From Bacteroidales bacterium (GTDB taxonomy: Bacteria; Bacteroidota; Bacteroidia; Bacteroidales; Muribaculaceae), in NCBI GenBank assembly GCA_014800525.1, contig JAAVFV010000035.1, positions 1 to 44,756 on the forward strand: a DNA stretch of 44,756 bases, in the 5' to 3' direction. Positions within the stretch are counted from its first letter, which is position 1. The number at the start of each line of letters is the position of its first letter. The notes beneath the pieces were generated by a model that ran no database searches, was not told where the DNA came from, and saw only the letters and a list, made by a program, of their open reading frames with translations. Below are positions 16,434-24,853 of this stretch, in pieces. Made by a program: the position numbers and the translations under genes.

Positions 16434-18878
16434 TTATTCAAAAGCTCCTTCCATTGTCTCGGCCACTTCTTCAGTTTCGGCCTGACCGCCTGACCATACC
16501 GGAGTATCGCATAGCACAAATCCCTCCGGGAAGGGGAATTTCGCCGTCTGTTTATAGGGCAGATTAGGATTGGAATACACTTTTCTAAGGTATTCACCAT
16601 AGATTGGCAATGCAGCCTTGGCTCCCTGACCGTATGCCATCGAATTAAAGTGGATATAACGTTCGTCACCACCTACCCATACACCGGTCACCAGATCAGG
16701 CGTATATCCAAGGAACCATGCGTCGGAGTTTGAGTTGGTGGTACCCGTCTTTCCTCCCATATCGACAGTGAGTCCATAAGTTCCTCGCAACGAGCGGCCT
16801 GTGCCATTATCGATCACACTCTGCATGATATCAATCATCTTGAAGGCTGCGGCCTCACTCATCACTTCCGTACGATGAGGAACGGCGGTGAAGATCACAT
16901 TGCCCTGATTATCCTCGATTCGTGTCACAAAAATGGGATCCACCCTGACACCCTTACCGGGAAAGGCCGTATAAGCAGCCACCATGTTTCCGATCGATAC
17001 ATCAGCAGTGCCGAGACAGAGCGGGGGAGTGGCATCGATAAATCCGGTGATACCGAAGAGGCGCATTTTATTAGCAAGATTGGCAGCGCCATATTTCTGG
17101 ACGAGACGAGCTGAAATCTGGTTGTTTGAAGAGGTGAGGCCCTGCTTTAGAGTAAGCATCCCATGGCCGGCTCCGCCGCGCGGACTCCAATTGCCCATTG
17201 TGAACTGGGCGCTCGAATATGTGGTGCAGGGATCGTCTCCCTCTTCCATTGCGATTGAATAGAGGAAGGGCTTTACAGTCGAACCAATCTGACGTTTACC
17301 CCGTGACACCATATCATATTGGAAATTGGAGAAATCAGGGCCGCCTACGTAAGCCTTAACATATCCCGTGGTGGGATCCATACTCATCATGCCGGCACGC
17401 AGAATACCCTTCATATATAATACCGAATCATATGGAGACATGGTGATAGTCTTTGTGCCCGGCACTACCTGACGCTTTCCATCACGAGTCTCGGAGATCC
17501 ATGCGAAAACATCCATCTCATAGGGAGTGTGCATCACTCTCTCAATCTCGGCTTCCGAAATCCCGGCCTGTTTCATTGTGCGGTAGCGATCAGATTGACG
17601 GACAGCAGCTTTAATGAGTTTCTGCACACCGGACGAACTCAACTCCGAAGGATCCGAAGTATAGGGACCATTACGTGAGCCGCGTTTCTCGGCTGTGAAT
17701 GCGGGTTGGAGATAACCTCCCAAATGATTATAGACGGCTTGCTCGGCATATGTCTGCATCGCCACATCAATAGAGGTATAGATACGCAGACCATCAGTAT
17801 AGAGATCATAATATGTTCCATCAGGCTTGGGATTTTTCAAAATCCAGCCATAGAGGGGATTCTCCTCCCATGCCGTAGAATCGGTGTTATAATTTCCCCA
17901 GGCAATATTATAAGCCATAGTGGAGGAATAGTCCGAACGTTTAGGGCGGACAGGTTTTTTCGCAGTCATCAGACGCCGTATCTCTTCACGCAGATACGGA
18001 GCCATACCCTCTTTATGATCCACCTTATGATAGTCGAGTTTCATTTCGGAAGCTTTCAGTGTCTCGGCCTCTCCCTCTGTCAGAAAACCGGCTTTCAACA
18101 TCTGGTCTAACACCACATTGCGGCGGTTGCGGGTGCGTTCCGGATGGCGGAGGGGATTGTAATAACTCGGATTTTTGAGCATGCCGACCAACATCGCAGC
18201 CTCTTCCGCCTTGAGTTGCCCCGGCTCCTTACCGAAATATACATTTGCAGCCGTCTTGATACCTACCGCATTATTGAGGAAATCAAAACGGTTGAGATAC
18301 ATATTTATGATCTCATCCTTGGTATAGAAGCGTTCGAGCTTTACGGCAATCATCCATTCTATAGGTTTCTGGATGGCTCGTTTAAAACTATTTGACGATG
18401 GGGTGGAATACAGCTGCTTAGCCAGCTGCTGAGTGATGGTTGACGCACCGCCGGATGATTTGTCACCCATGAGAAGGGTTTTGAAGATGGTGCGGCCCAG
18501 CGCCCGGAAGTCAATGCCGGAATGCTCTTCGAATCGGACATCCTCAGTTGCCAACAGAGCTTTAATCACATAAGGAGAAAGATTGTCGTAATCGGTATAT
18601 ACTCGATTCCCGGCTCCGTAATAATATCGGCCCAGTTCAGTTTTGCCATTGGAAGCATAAATCTGAGATGCCAGCTTGTCGTGGGGATCCTCGAGTTCAT
18701 CGATAGGAGGCATATATCCGATCACTCCATTGTAAATCAGCAGAAGAAAAAGGAAAATGAAGCAACCGAGGCTAAGGAAAGAAATCCATAGCCACTTCAC
18801 GATGTTACGGCTACGGCGAGCCTTTCGACGCGCCTTTTCCTGAATGGGATTATCGGGATTGGTAAGTTCAGAATTCAT
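16434..18878 (-). CDS. Penicillin-binding protein 1A (bifunctional transglycosylase/transpeptidase)
   Basis: The 814-residue class A PBP polymerises glycan strands and cross-links peptides. A cytoplasmic basic N-terminus (RKARRSRNIVKW) precedes one membrane anchor (about residues 28-50). The GT51 transglycosylase domain has ATEDVRFEEHSGID with the catalytic Glu and GGASTITQQLAKQLYS. The transpeptidase domain has S-x-x-K in RQIGSTVKPF, S-x-N in LTSSNNQISARLVQK and KTGT in GGKTGTTNSNSDAWFLGYTP. Length is normal for PBP1A (about 750-850). A TAAATTTG box lies about 35 bases upstream. The carboxyltransferase-like gene follows after 9 bases with no terminator between. Bacteroidales usually call this gene mrcA or ponA. 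Confidence 0.95.
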   Translation of the reverse strand: MNSELTNPDNPIQEKARRKARRSRNIVKWLWISFLSLGCFIFLFLLLIYNGVIGYMPPIDELEDPHDKLASQIYASNGKTELGRYYYGAGNRVYTDYDNLSPYVIKALLATEDVRFEEHSGIDFRALGRTIFKTLLMGDKSSGGASTITQQLAKQLYSTPSSNSFKRAIQKPIEWMIAVKLERFYTKDEIINMYLNRFDFLNNAVGIKTAANVYFGKEPGQLKAEEAAMLVGMLKNPSYYNPLRHPERTRNRRNVVLDQMLKAGFLTEGEAETLKASEMKLDYHKVDHKEGMAPYLREEIRRLMTAKKPVRPKRSDYSSTMAYNIAWGNYNTDSTAWEENPLYGWILKNPKPDGTYYDLYTDGLRIYTSIDVAMQTYAEQAVYNHLGGYLQPAFTAEKRGSRNGPYTSDPSELSSSGVQKLIKAAVRQSDRYRTMKQAGISEAEIERVMHTPYEMDVFAWISETRDGKRQVVPGTKTITMSPYDSVLYMKGILRAGMMSMDPTTGYVKAYVGGPDFSNFQYDMVSRGKRQIGSTVKPFLYSIAMEEGDDPCTTYSSAQFTMGNWSPRGGAGHGMLTLKQGLTSSNNQISARLVQKYGAANLANKMRLFGITGFIDATPPLCLGTADVSIGNMVAAYTAFPGKGVRVDPIFVTRIEDNQGNVIFTAVPHRTEVMSEAAAFKMIDIMQSVIDNGTGRSLRGTYGLTVDMGGKTGTTNSNSDAWFLGYTPDLVTGVWVGGDERYIHFNSMAYGQGAKAALPIYGEYLRKVYSNPNLPYKQTAKFPFPEGFVLCDTPVWSGGQAETEEVAETMEGAFE

Positions 18879-18908
18879 AAATCGGGATACATTGCGTATA
18901 GAGCAACT

Positions 18909-18927
18909 GCAAATTTACTAAAAAATC
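18909..18927 (-). promoter_or_regulatory. Candidate promoter of PBP1A, extended -7 module
   Basis: The minus strand reads ATTTTTTAGTAAATTTGCA, containing TAAATTTG (18917-18910). The same 19 bases occur on the plus strand at 23832-23850 upstream of yicC. The start site would be near 18903, about 25 bases before the PBP1A ATG. Confidence 0.6.
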
Positions 18928-18941
18928 AGCAGTTAGCCTAT

Positions 18942-18968
18942 GCTCCATCCATTTTTAGTGGATGGAGC
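18942..18968 (-). terminator. Hairpin after the flavin reductase gene
   Basis: GCTCCATCC (18942-18950) pairs with GGATGGAGC (18960-18968) around ATTTTTAGT. It abuts the flavin reductase stop codon, and on the minus strand a T6 run follows about 15 bases further on, so it may act as a terminator. The arm TTTTTAGTGGATGGAGCCTA closely resembles the right end of element D (18 of 20 bases). Confidence 0.5.
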
Positions 18969-19535
18969 CTATTTCTTTTTTACGGAGAATCCGAATTTTC
19001 CGATTAACTCTCCGAGGGAGAAGTATTTGCCATGACTATATACCAGCAGACCGGCCTCCTCAAGATTGAAAGCTCCCGTTTCAGGATCTATCCATCGGGA
19101 ATCGGCTCTGACATTCAGCACATCGGCAATAAACATATCATGCGAGCCGAGATGCATGATTTCCTTCACCCGGCATTCAATCGATAGGGGCGACTGATCG
19201 ATGGTGGGGGAGGCCACCATTTCACCGGGGATTGGAGTGAGACCGGTCTCCTTCCATTTATCGTACTGCCCTCCCGACCGCACACCGGCCCAGTCGGTGG
19301 CGCGAGCCATGTCGGTGGTGGTGAGATTGATGGTGAATTCCATATTTCGGACAATCAGGGGATATGAATGTCGCTCGGGGCGCACGGAGATATAACACAT
19401 GGCAGGATTTGTGCATATCGTACCAGTCCATGCCACGGTCAGCATATTCCAATCATCAGGGGTGGATCCACATGTCACCAACACAGCCGGAAGGGGATTG
19501 ATCATTGTTCCGGGTTTCCAACTTATCTTGCTCAT
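18969..19535 (-). CDS. Flavin reductase family protein
   Basis: The 188-residue cytosolic FMN-binding split-barrel protein resembles flavoredoxins. Family stretches are WKPGTMINPLPAVLVTCGS at the N-terminus (the M-I-N-P-L-P-A-V-L-V strand), NMLTVAWTGTICTNPAMCYI, RPERHSYPLI and EFTINL. Such proteins bind FMN and move electrons between pyridine nucleotides or ferredoxin and acceptors; the partner here is unknown. Length is typical (about 185). The gene is monocistronic, with a TATTTTTG box at 19597-19604 and a hairpin directly after the stop. Confidence 0.9.
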   Translation of the reverse strand: MSKISWKPGTMINPLPAVLVTCGSTPDDWNMLTVAWTGTICTNPAMCYISVRPERHSYPLIVRNMEFTINLTTTDMARATDWAGVRSGGQYDKWKETGLTPIPGEMVASPTIDQSPLSIECRVKEIMHLGSHDMFIADVLNVRADSRWIDPETGAFNLEEAGLLVYSHGKYFSLGELIGKFGFSVKKK

Positions 19536-19596
19536 AATTGCATTCTTTTGATATATAAAAATAGTGGGGGAAAGAAGAGGGATGGGAAATATGAGG

Positions 19597-19604
19597 CAAA
19601 AATA
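19597..19604 (-). promoter_or_regulatory. Candidate -7 box for the flavin reductase gene
   Basis: On the minus strand this reads TATTTTTG, fitting TAnnTTTG, about 62 bases before the start codon. No convincing -33 element is seen. Confidence 0.45.
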
Positions 19605-19657
19605 ATAACTCCCGCTGAAATAAAAGGTATCCTTTAGAAATTTATCTCCATCGGTGA

Positions 19658-19852
19658 TAAGTAGCTCACATCAATTAATTAATGTATTGGCCTTGAATAT
19701 TAAAAGGAAACATGAATCATAAAACTTGATATTTTTGGTCGCTTTTGGCTTGTCATTCAGTCGCATAGCCCGCTATGCTCCTTCATTCCGTACCAAAATC
19801 GTCTCAAAAATCTCTAAGTTTTATGTATTCATTAATTGTTGAGAGCTACTTA
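19658..19852. repeat. Palindromic repeat element B (MITE-like)
   Basis: The 195-bp element has ends TAAGTAGCTCACATCAATTA (from 19658) and the complement of TAAGTAGCTCTCAACAATTA (to 19852). Inner arms continue: ATGAATCATAAAACTT on the left against AAGTTTTATGTATTCAT on the right, then TTTTTGGTCGCTTTTGG against CCAAAATCGTCTCAAAAA. The core (19748-19790) matches that of element A except in the stem: GTC, GCATAG, CCCG, CTATGC, CTCCTTCATTCC. The termini differ in sequence from those of A and C but keep the TAAGTA/TACTTA start and end. It lies between the flavin reductase promoter region and element D, and no gene is inside. Confidence 0.83.
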
Positions 19853-19914
19853 AGAATGGGCATGAAATAAACATAAATTAAGAAGTGGGGAGAGATATAT
19901 TTGGTAAAGTTTAT

Positions 19915-19922
19915 TAATTTTG
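19915..19922 (+). promoter_or_regulatory. Candidate -7 box upstream of element D and the phosphohexomutase gene
   Basis: TAATTTTG, followed by TGGGATAG. A start near 19930 would place all of element D in a leader of about 430 bases before the phosphohexomutase ATG. A TTTG at 19900-19903 is too close to serve as the -33 element. Confidence 0.4.
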
Positions 19923-19939
19923 TGGGATAGAAATCCTGT

Positions 19940-20340
19940 GATTGAAGTTTAGACTCCATCCAATAAAAAATTTTTATGCAGGGTCGCATCTCAGGGAGCA
20001 GATATTGCCTTGCAGACGAAGGAGCGTAGCGAGCTATGTGACTGAGTCAATTGAAAATCGACGAGTTTCCTCTGAAATAAACAATGACGAGTCAAAAGGC
20101 AATAGATGCCCCTGAGATGCGTGGATGAAATAATTTAAAAACTTTAATTTTAATCAATTTAAATATAATGGCTCTTGCCACTAAATAAATTTACCTTCGT
20201 CCGGTCTCTTTTTGGCTCAAATCCCGAATCTCTTCGGTCACAGCTCGAAGGCTGCTCCCTCAGAGATTCAAGATTTTAGCTCAAAAATCGACCGCCCTGC
20301 ATTTAATATTTTTTATTGGATGGAGTCTAATAACTTCATC
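19940..20340. repeat. Composite palindromic repeat element D with two core hairpins
   Basis: The 401-bp element is bounded by inverted repeats: TTAGACTCCATCCAATAAAA from 19949 and its complement ending at 20330, with weaker pairing (GAAGTT/AACTTC) further out. Inside are two palindromes. The left one (19985-20121) has arms CGCATCTCAGGG and CCCTGAGATGCG, with TTGCCTT/AAGGCAA further in, and encloses a core in reverse orientation: GGAGCGTAGCGAGCTATGTG (20021-20040). The right one (20209-20287) has arms TTTTTGGCTC... and ...GCTCAAAAA, with GAATCTCT/AGAGATTC, and encloses a forward core: GTCACAGC, TCGAAG, GCTGCTCC. Between the left core and its closing arm is a module (20049-20095) shared with element C. 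The element ends about 22 bases before the phosphohexomutase start codon. Confidence 0.85.
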
Positions 20341-20362
20341 TGATCAACCAACATATACTGAT

Positions 20363-22114
20363 ATGAATAACGACGAATTATTGAAAGAGGTGACTGTGAA
20401 AGCCGAGAAGTGGCTTGGTCCGCAGTACGATGAAGAGACCCGTGCCGAAGTGAAGGCAATGCTTGATAATGAGGATAAGACAGACCTGATAGAAAGCTTC
20501 TATAAAGATCTTGAGTTCGGAACAGGCGGTCTGCGTGGCATCATGGGTGCAGGTTCCAACCGTATGAATATCTATACTGTGGGTGCAGCTACACAAGGCT
20601 TGGCCAATTATCTGAAAGACTGCTTCAAAGAAGAGCCTCAGATCAGTGTAATCATCGGACATGACGTGCGCAATAACTCTGCTAAATTCGCAAAGATCTC
20701 TGCCGATATTTTCTCTGCAAACGGCATCAAAGTATATCTTATCGACGGCCCGTGTCCCACTCCGGAGGTGTCCTATGGTATCCGCAAGCTCGGATGTCAG
20801 AGCGGTGTGATGATTACGGCAAGTCATAACCCGAAAGAATACAACGGCTATAAGGCATATTGGTCGGATGGAGCACAGATGATCGCTCCCCACGATGTAA
20901 AGACCATTGAATACGTAAACGCCATCACAAGCGTGGATCAGATAAAATTCCAGGGAAATCCGGATTTGATTGAAGTGATCGGTGAGAAACTCGACAAAGA
21001 ATACCTGGCAGATATCCATACACTTTCTCTTGATCCCGAAGCCGACAAGCGCCATAAGGATATGAAGATTGTTTATACTCCTATCCATGGTACCGGTCTG
21101 CGTCTTATGTACGATTCTCTTAAGCTGTGGGGCTTTGAGAATGTGATTCATGTGGAGGAACAGGATATCCAGAGCGGTAACTTCCCGACTGTGGTATCTC
21201 CTAACCCGGAGAACTCGGAGGCTATGGCCATGGGCGTGGCGAAAGCTAAGGAGACAGGAGCCAGCCTTGTTATCGCTTCTGATCCGGATGCCGACCGTGT
21301 TGGTCTGGTGGTGCGTGACAAGAAGGGCGAATACCAGCTTGTGAACGGCAACCAGATCTGTATGCTCCTTATTTACTATATCATCACCAAGAATGTAGAG
21401 GCCGGGCTGATGAAGGGAAATGAATATGTGGTTAAGACCATCGTTACCACTGAGGCCATCAAGCGTATCGCTGATGCCAATAATGTGAAATGCTACGACT
21501 GCTTTACAGGCTTCAAATGGATTGCCGATGTGATGCGCAATCTTGAAGGCTCGATGCGTTATCTCGGTGGTGGAGAGGAGAGCTATGGCTTCCTGGCTGA
21601 GACATTCGTTCGCGATAAGGATTCAATTTCCGCCAATTCATTGATTTGTGAATGTGCGGCTTGGGCAGCAGATAAGGGCAAGAACCTCTATGAAGTGCTT
21701 ATCGATATTTATCAGAAATATGGTTTCTCCCGTGAGCGCGGTGTGAGTGTGGTTCGCCCCGGTAAGAGCGGAGCTGAGGAGATAATTGCGATGATGAAGA
21801 ATTTCCGCGAGAATCCCCCCAAGACTCTTGGTGGAAGTCCGTTGACATGTGTTAAAGACTATGCAGACCTCAATTGTAAGGATCTGAAGAGCGGAACTGT
21901 CGAGAAACTCGATTTCCCCACCACAAGCAATGTGCTGCAGTTCTTCACTGAGAATGGAGACAAGGTTTCCATCCGTCCTTCCGGCACAGAGCCTAAGATC
22001 AAATTCTATGTAGAGGTTCGTGAAGACTTCAGGAATAAGGAGGATTATGAGGCTGTAGTGGCTCAGGCCGATAAGCACATCGATGCCATTCTTGCAGATC
22101 TCGGTGTGAAATAA
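20363..22114 (+). CDS. Phosphohexomutase (phosphoglucomutase/phosphomannomutase)
   Basis: The 583-residue alpha-D-phosphohexomutase interconverts sugar 1- and 6-phosphates, probably glucose and/or mannose. All four family loops are present: the phosphoserine loop MITASHNPKEYNGYKAYWSD, the metal loop SDPDADRVGL, the sugar-binding loop GGGEESYGFLAE, and the phosphate-binding RPSGTEPKIKFYVEV near the C-terminus. The N-terminal FGTGGLRGIMGAGSNRMN is typical of the PgcA/PGM2-like group, as is the length (about 580). Substrate preference cannot be read from the sequence. The start ATG 20363 follows element D, with only about 22 bases between. The stop codon is tandemly duplicated (22101-22135), and a terminator follows. 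Confidence 0.94.
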   Translation: MNNDELLKEVTVKAEKWLGPQYDEETRAEVKAMLDNEDKTDLIESFYKDLEFGTGGLRGIMGAGSNRMNIYTVGAATQGLANYLKDCFKEEPQISVIIGHDVRNNSAKFAKISADIFSANGIKVYLIDGPCPTPEVSYGIRKLGCQSGVMITASHNPKEYNGYKAYWSDGAQMIAPHDVKTIEYVNAITSVDQIKFQGNPDLIEVIGEKLDKEYLADIHTLSLDPEADKRHKDMKIVYTPIHGTGLRLMYDSLKLWGFENVIHVEEQDIQSGNFPTVVSPNPENSEAMAMGVAKAKETGASLVIASDPDADRVGLVVRDKKGEYQLVNGNQICMLLIYYIITKNVEAGLMKGNEYVVKTIVTTEAIKRIADANNVKCYDCFTGFKWIADVMRNLEGSMRYLGGGEESYGFLAETFVRDKDSISANSLICECAAWAADKGKNLYEVLIDIYQKYGFSRERGVSVVRPGKSGAEEIIAMMKNFRENPPKTLGGSPLTCVKDYADLNCKDLKSGTVEKLDFPTTSNVLQFFTENGDKVSIRPSGTEPKIKFYVEVREDFRNKEDYEAVVAQADKHIDAILADLGVK

Positions 22115-22135
22115 CGATACTTCGGTGTGAAATAA
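22101..22135. repeat. Tandem duplication over the phosphohexomutase stop codon
   Basis: TCGGTGTGAAATAA occurs at 22101-22114 and 22122-22135, a period of 21. The first copy ends with the stop codon; the second repeats GGT GTG AAA TAA in the same frame. Confidence 0.9.
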
Positions 22136-22162
22136 ACACCTCCGACTAACTTGAACAGAGTT

Positions 22163-22198
22163 CCGTGATTATTCTTTACCAATAAGGAATAATCACGG
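22163..22198 (+). terminator. Terminator of the phosphohexomutase gene
   Basis: CCGTGATTATTC (22163-22174) pairs with GAATAATCACGG (22187-22198) around a 12-base loop, followed by GATTCTTATTTTTC. Confidence 0.8.
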
Positions 22199-22239
22199 GA
22201 TTCTTATTTTTCAGTATGATCACGGAATGATTGGTCAAA

Positions 22240-22276
22240 TATATTTGCACCAATAATCAATGTTTCTTATCTTTAC
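22240..22276 (+). promoter_or_regulatory. Candidate promoter(s) of the DUF3943 gene
   Basis: Two overlapping possibilities: TATATTTG (22240-22247) as a -7 box, or its TTTG (22244-22247) as a -33 element with TATCTTTA (22269-22276) as the -7, spaced by 21 bases. The second gives a leader of about 55 bases. Confidence 0.4.
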
Positions 22277-22337
22277 ATTTCAAATTATACTTAGAGAGTT
22301 GTCCGGCTATCAGAGTCTTAATCCATTTCGCTGAATC

Positions 22338-23831
22338 ATGAAACGAATCGTGCATATTTTCCTGCTGCTTATGATCGGTTTCCTTCTCTTAGGAGGGAAA
22401 TCGTATGCTCAGATGCCGGTAAAAATTCGAGTTAAGCCGACAGTTGAACCTGATACAGCCGATTTAAACTTTTATGGAAAGAAACATTTCTGGCGCGCAG
22501 CCGGAGAAGTGGTGGGCTTCAATCTCGGACTCTGGGCATTCGATCGGTATGTGCAACATGGAGACTGGGCCTACATTAATTTTCATACCATAAAAGAAAA
22601 CTTCAGACACGGATTTATCTGGGATAACGATCTCTTGGGCACCAATACATTCCTGCATCCCTATAACGGGAATCTCTATTATACGGCAGGGCGTGCCAAT
22701 GGCTTTAATTACTGGCAATCCGAACTATTCGCAATAGCGGGGAGCGGTATGTGGGAGCTTTTTATGGAACGGGAATATCCGTCGACCAATGATTTTATAG
22801 CTACACCCATCGGAGGAGCAGCAATAGGAGAGACACTTTTCCGTGCCTCGGATGCAGTGCTCGACGACAGCAGCAGAGGCTGGGAGCGGTTTGGACGTGA
22901 GATAGCGGGGTTTGTGCTATCTCCCATGCGAGGCATCAACCGGATTATTACCGGACAGGCATGGCATTGGCGACCCACGACCGGAAGACTATTCGGCCGA
23001 CCCAATATAGCACTGCAAGTATCGCTCGGGCTTAAGATGATGGAGTTTCAGGGCCGGATGCGCAAGCCGTTTTTCGGAGGCTCGATGCAGATAGATTTGG
23101 AATATGGCGACAGGTTTGAGGCCCGTTCCACAAAACCGTATGATTATTTCACTGTCAAAGCCGAAATTCAGGCTCTGAAATACCAGCCGGTTCTTAATCA
23201 GCTTCAGATTAAGGGCCGACTGTTGAGTCGGGAGATATTTGATAATTACAGGTCAAGTGGCACAATCGGACTCTACCAGCATTTCGATTTCTATGATAGC
23301 GATACGATCAGGAGTCTGGATAACAAGGTGCCCTATAAATTGGGAATTCCAGCCTCATTGGGCGCGGGATTTTTATTCAGGGATGTCGATCGGGGTAAAT
23401 TTGTATTCGATGCCTATGCACACGCCAATGCCATAATTTTGGGAGGAATCCTGAGCGATCATTATAAGGAAGACGAGCGCAACTATAACTGGGGCTCGGG
23501 ATTTTCTTTAAAGGGGGGATTCCATGTGATCTGGGATCATGGAAAATTCACAGCTCAGGCCATGAATGAATATTACCGGATGTTCACATGGAAAGGCTAT
23601 CGTCAGGGGATAGACCTGGAAAAGGAAGACTTTCATACATTGAATGTGCAGGGAGATAAATCGGTAGCCTTCTTTAATGTTACAGAAGTCAGACTCGACT
23701 ATCGGATCATGCGCCATTTATATGGCACCTTTATTTTTAAAAACCAATTGCGACACACCCGTTACCGTGATTTTCCGGATGTGGCGAGTAGCACGATGGA
23801 TTTCCGGCTGATGGCTACTTATAAATTCTGA
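22338..23831 (+). CDS. DUF3943 outer-membrane protein
   Basis: The 497-residue protein has a signal peptide (hydrophobic run in residues 5-20, then GKSYAQ with a likely cut after Ala) and matches the DUF3943 type: WRAAGEVVGFNLGLWAFDRY, the F-x-H-P-Y-N-G-N-L-Y-Y segment, SELFAIAGSGMWELFMEREY and GETLFRASDAVLDD. The C-terminal 250 residues alternate aromatic and polar residues and end in Phe (LMATYKF), as beta-barrel outer-membrane proteins do. The family has no established function. It is followed immediately by the yicC promoter and has no terminator of its own that I can see. Confidence 0.85.
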   Translation: MKRIVHIFLLLMIGFLLLGGKSYAQMPVKIRVKPTVEPDTADLNFYGKKHFWRAAGEVVGFNLGLWAFDRYVQHGDWAYINFHTIKENFRHGFIWDNDLLGTNTFLHPYNGNLYYTAGRANGFNYWQSELFAIAGSGMWELFMEREYPSTNDFIATPIGGAAIGETLFRASDAVLDDSSRGWERFGREIAGFVLSPMRGINRIITGQAWHWRPTTGRLFGRPNIALQVSLGLKMMEFQGRMRKPFFGGSMQIDLEYGDRFEARSTKPYDYFTVKAEIQALKYQPVLNQLQIKGRLLSREIFDNYRSSGTIGLYQHFDFYDSDTIRSLDNKVPYKLGIPASLGAGFLFRDVDRGKFVFDAYAHANAIILGGILSDHYKEDERNYNWGSGFSLKGGFHVIWDHGKFTAQAMNEYYRMFTWKGYRQGIDLEKEDFHTLNVQGDKSVAFFNVTEVRLDYRIMRHLYGTFIFKNQLRHTRYRDFPDVASSTMDFRLMATYKF

Positions 23832-23850
23832 TTTTTTAGTAAATTTGCAT
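23832..23850 (+). promoter_or_regulatory. Candidate promoter of yicC-gmk-nadD
   Basis: ATTTTTTAGTAAATTTGCA, containing TAAATTTG (23840-23847), is identical over 19 bases to the minus-strand promoter candidate of PBP1A (18909-18927). It lies just after the DUF3943 stop and gives a leader of about 100 bases. A 10-base tandem repeat (GAATTATAAT at 23884-23893 and 23894-23903) is in that leader. Confidence 0.6.
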
Positions 23851-23955
23851 TTCATAATCTGAATGATTCCGGTTTTAAAAAAGGAATTATAATGAATTAT
23901 AATATCTGAAGAATGGATTCCGAGATTCAGAGCTATAAAATAATAACTACCTACC

Positions 23956-24843
23956 ATGATACAATCAATGACCGGTTTCGGCCGGGGTCTATCTTCCTCT
24001 CCAACAAAGAAAATTACAGTAGAAATAAAGAGTCTCAACAGCAAGCAGGCTGATGTTTCGATGCGTGTGCCTCAGATATTCCGCGAACTTGAAGTGGAGA
24101 CACGCAATAATATCGCTGCATCACTGGAGCGAGGAAAGATTGATGTGACAGTGAATCTGGAGACACTCTCTTCGGAGGTGTGTGCCACAATCAATGTGCC
24201 CGTATTGGCAGAATATAAGAAACAGCTTGAAAATATGGGTAAGGAACTCTGTATCGGAACTCCGGCAGATTGGTATCTCACACTCATGCGTCTTCCGGAT
24301 TCCATGAAGACAGAGACTGCTCATCTTGATCCGGAAGATATCGCGGCATTCCGTGCTGCCACTGAAGAGGCTATGCAGGAACTCCGTGCCTTCCGTCTGC
24401 GCGAAGGCCAGAAACTCTATAACTTCTTTATCTCCAAGATTCATAATATAGGAAATCTCCTTAATGAAGTGGAGCCTTATGAAGAGAGCAGAGTAGGGAA
24501 AATCCGGGGACGACTTGAGGAACAGCTTAGCCGCCTCACTACGATAGAATACGACCGTGGCCGTCTCGAACAGGAACTGATATTCTATATCGAGAAGCTC
24601 GATATTAGCGAAGAAAAATTGCGCCTGCGCACTCATCTCGACTATTTCCTTACCACCCTCGGCTCTGAGGACACGCTTCCGGAGCAGGGACAGGGTAAGA
24701 AACTTGGTTTCATCGCTCAGGAAATGGGTCGGGAAATCAATACTCTCGGATCTAAAGCCAATCAGGCAGAAATGCAGATGATTGTGGTGAAGATGAAAGA
24801 TGAGCTTGAGCAGATTAAGGAGCAGGTATTAAATGTATTATAG
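23956..24843 (+). CDS. yicC: YicC family endoribonuclease
   Basis: The 295-residue protein begins MIQSMTGFGRGLSSSP, the hallmark of YicC-like proteins, and has the IEIKSLNSKQADVSMRVP-type segment and the C-terminal DUF1732 segment QEMGREINTLGSKANQAEMQ. E. coli YicC is an endoribonuclease acting on the small RNA RyhB and related targets; the role in Bacteroidota is unknown. Length is typical (about 290). It is followed by gmk after 10 bases, the usual bacterial pairing. Confidence 0.93.
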   Translation: MIQSMTGFGRGLSSSPTKKITVEIKSLNSKQADVSMRVPQIFRELEVETRNNIAASLERGKIDVTVNLETLSSEVCATINVPVLAEYKKQLENMGKELCIGTPADWYLTLMRLPDSMKTETAHLDPEDIAAFRAATEEAMQELRAFRLREGQKLYNFFISKIHNIGNLLNEVEPYEESRVGKIRGRLEEQLSRLTTIEYDRGRLEQELIFYIEKLDISEEKLRLRTHLDYFLTTLGSEDTLPEQGQGKKLGFIAQEMGREINTLGSKANQAEMQMIVVKMKDELEQIKEQVLNVL

Positions 24844-24853
24844 GAGATAGAGA

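Noticed and set aside
19938-20344. Direct target duplication around element D (TGTGAT against TCTGAT)
   Set aside because: Five of six bases at ends whose exact position is unclear is too weak to count.
20378-21151. Long open frame on the minus strand inside the phosphohexomutase gene
   Set aside because: It mirrors the codon bias of the real gene, has no recognisable domain and overlaps it completely. The same holds for 3659-4276 in ettA and 36772-37464 in malQ.
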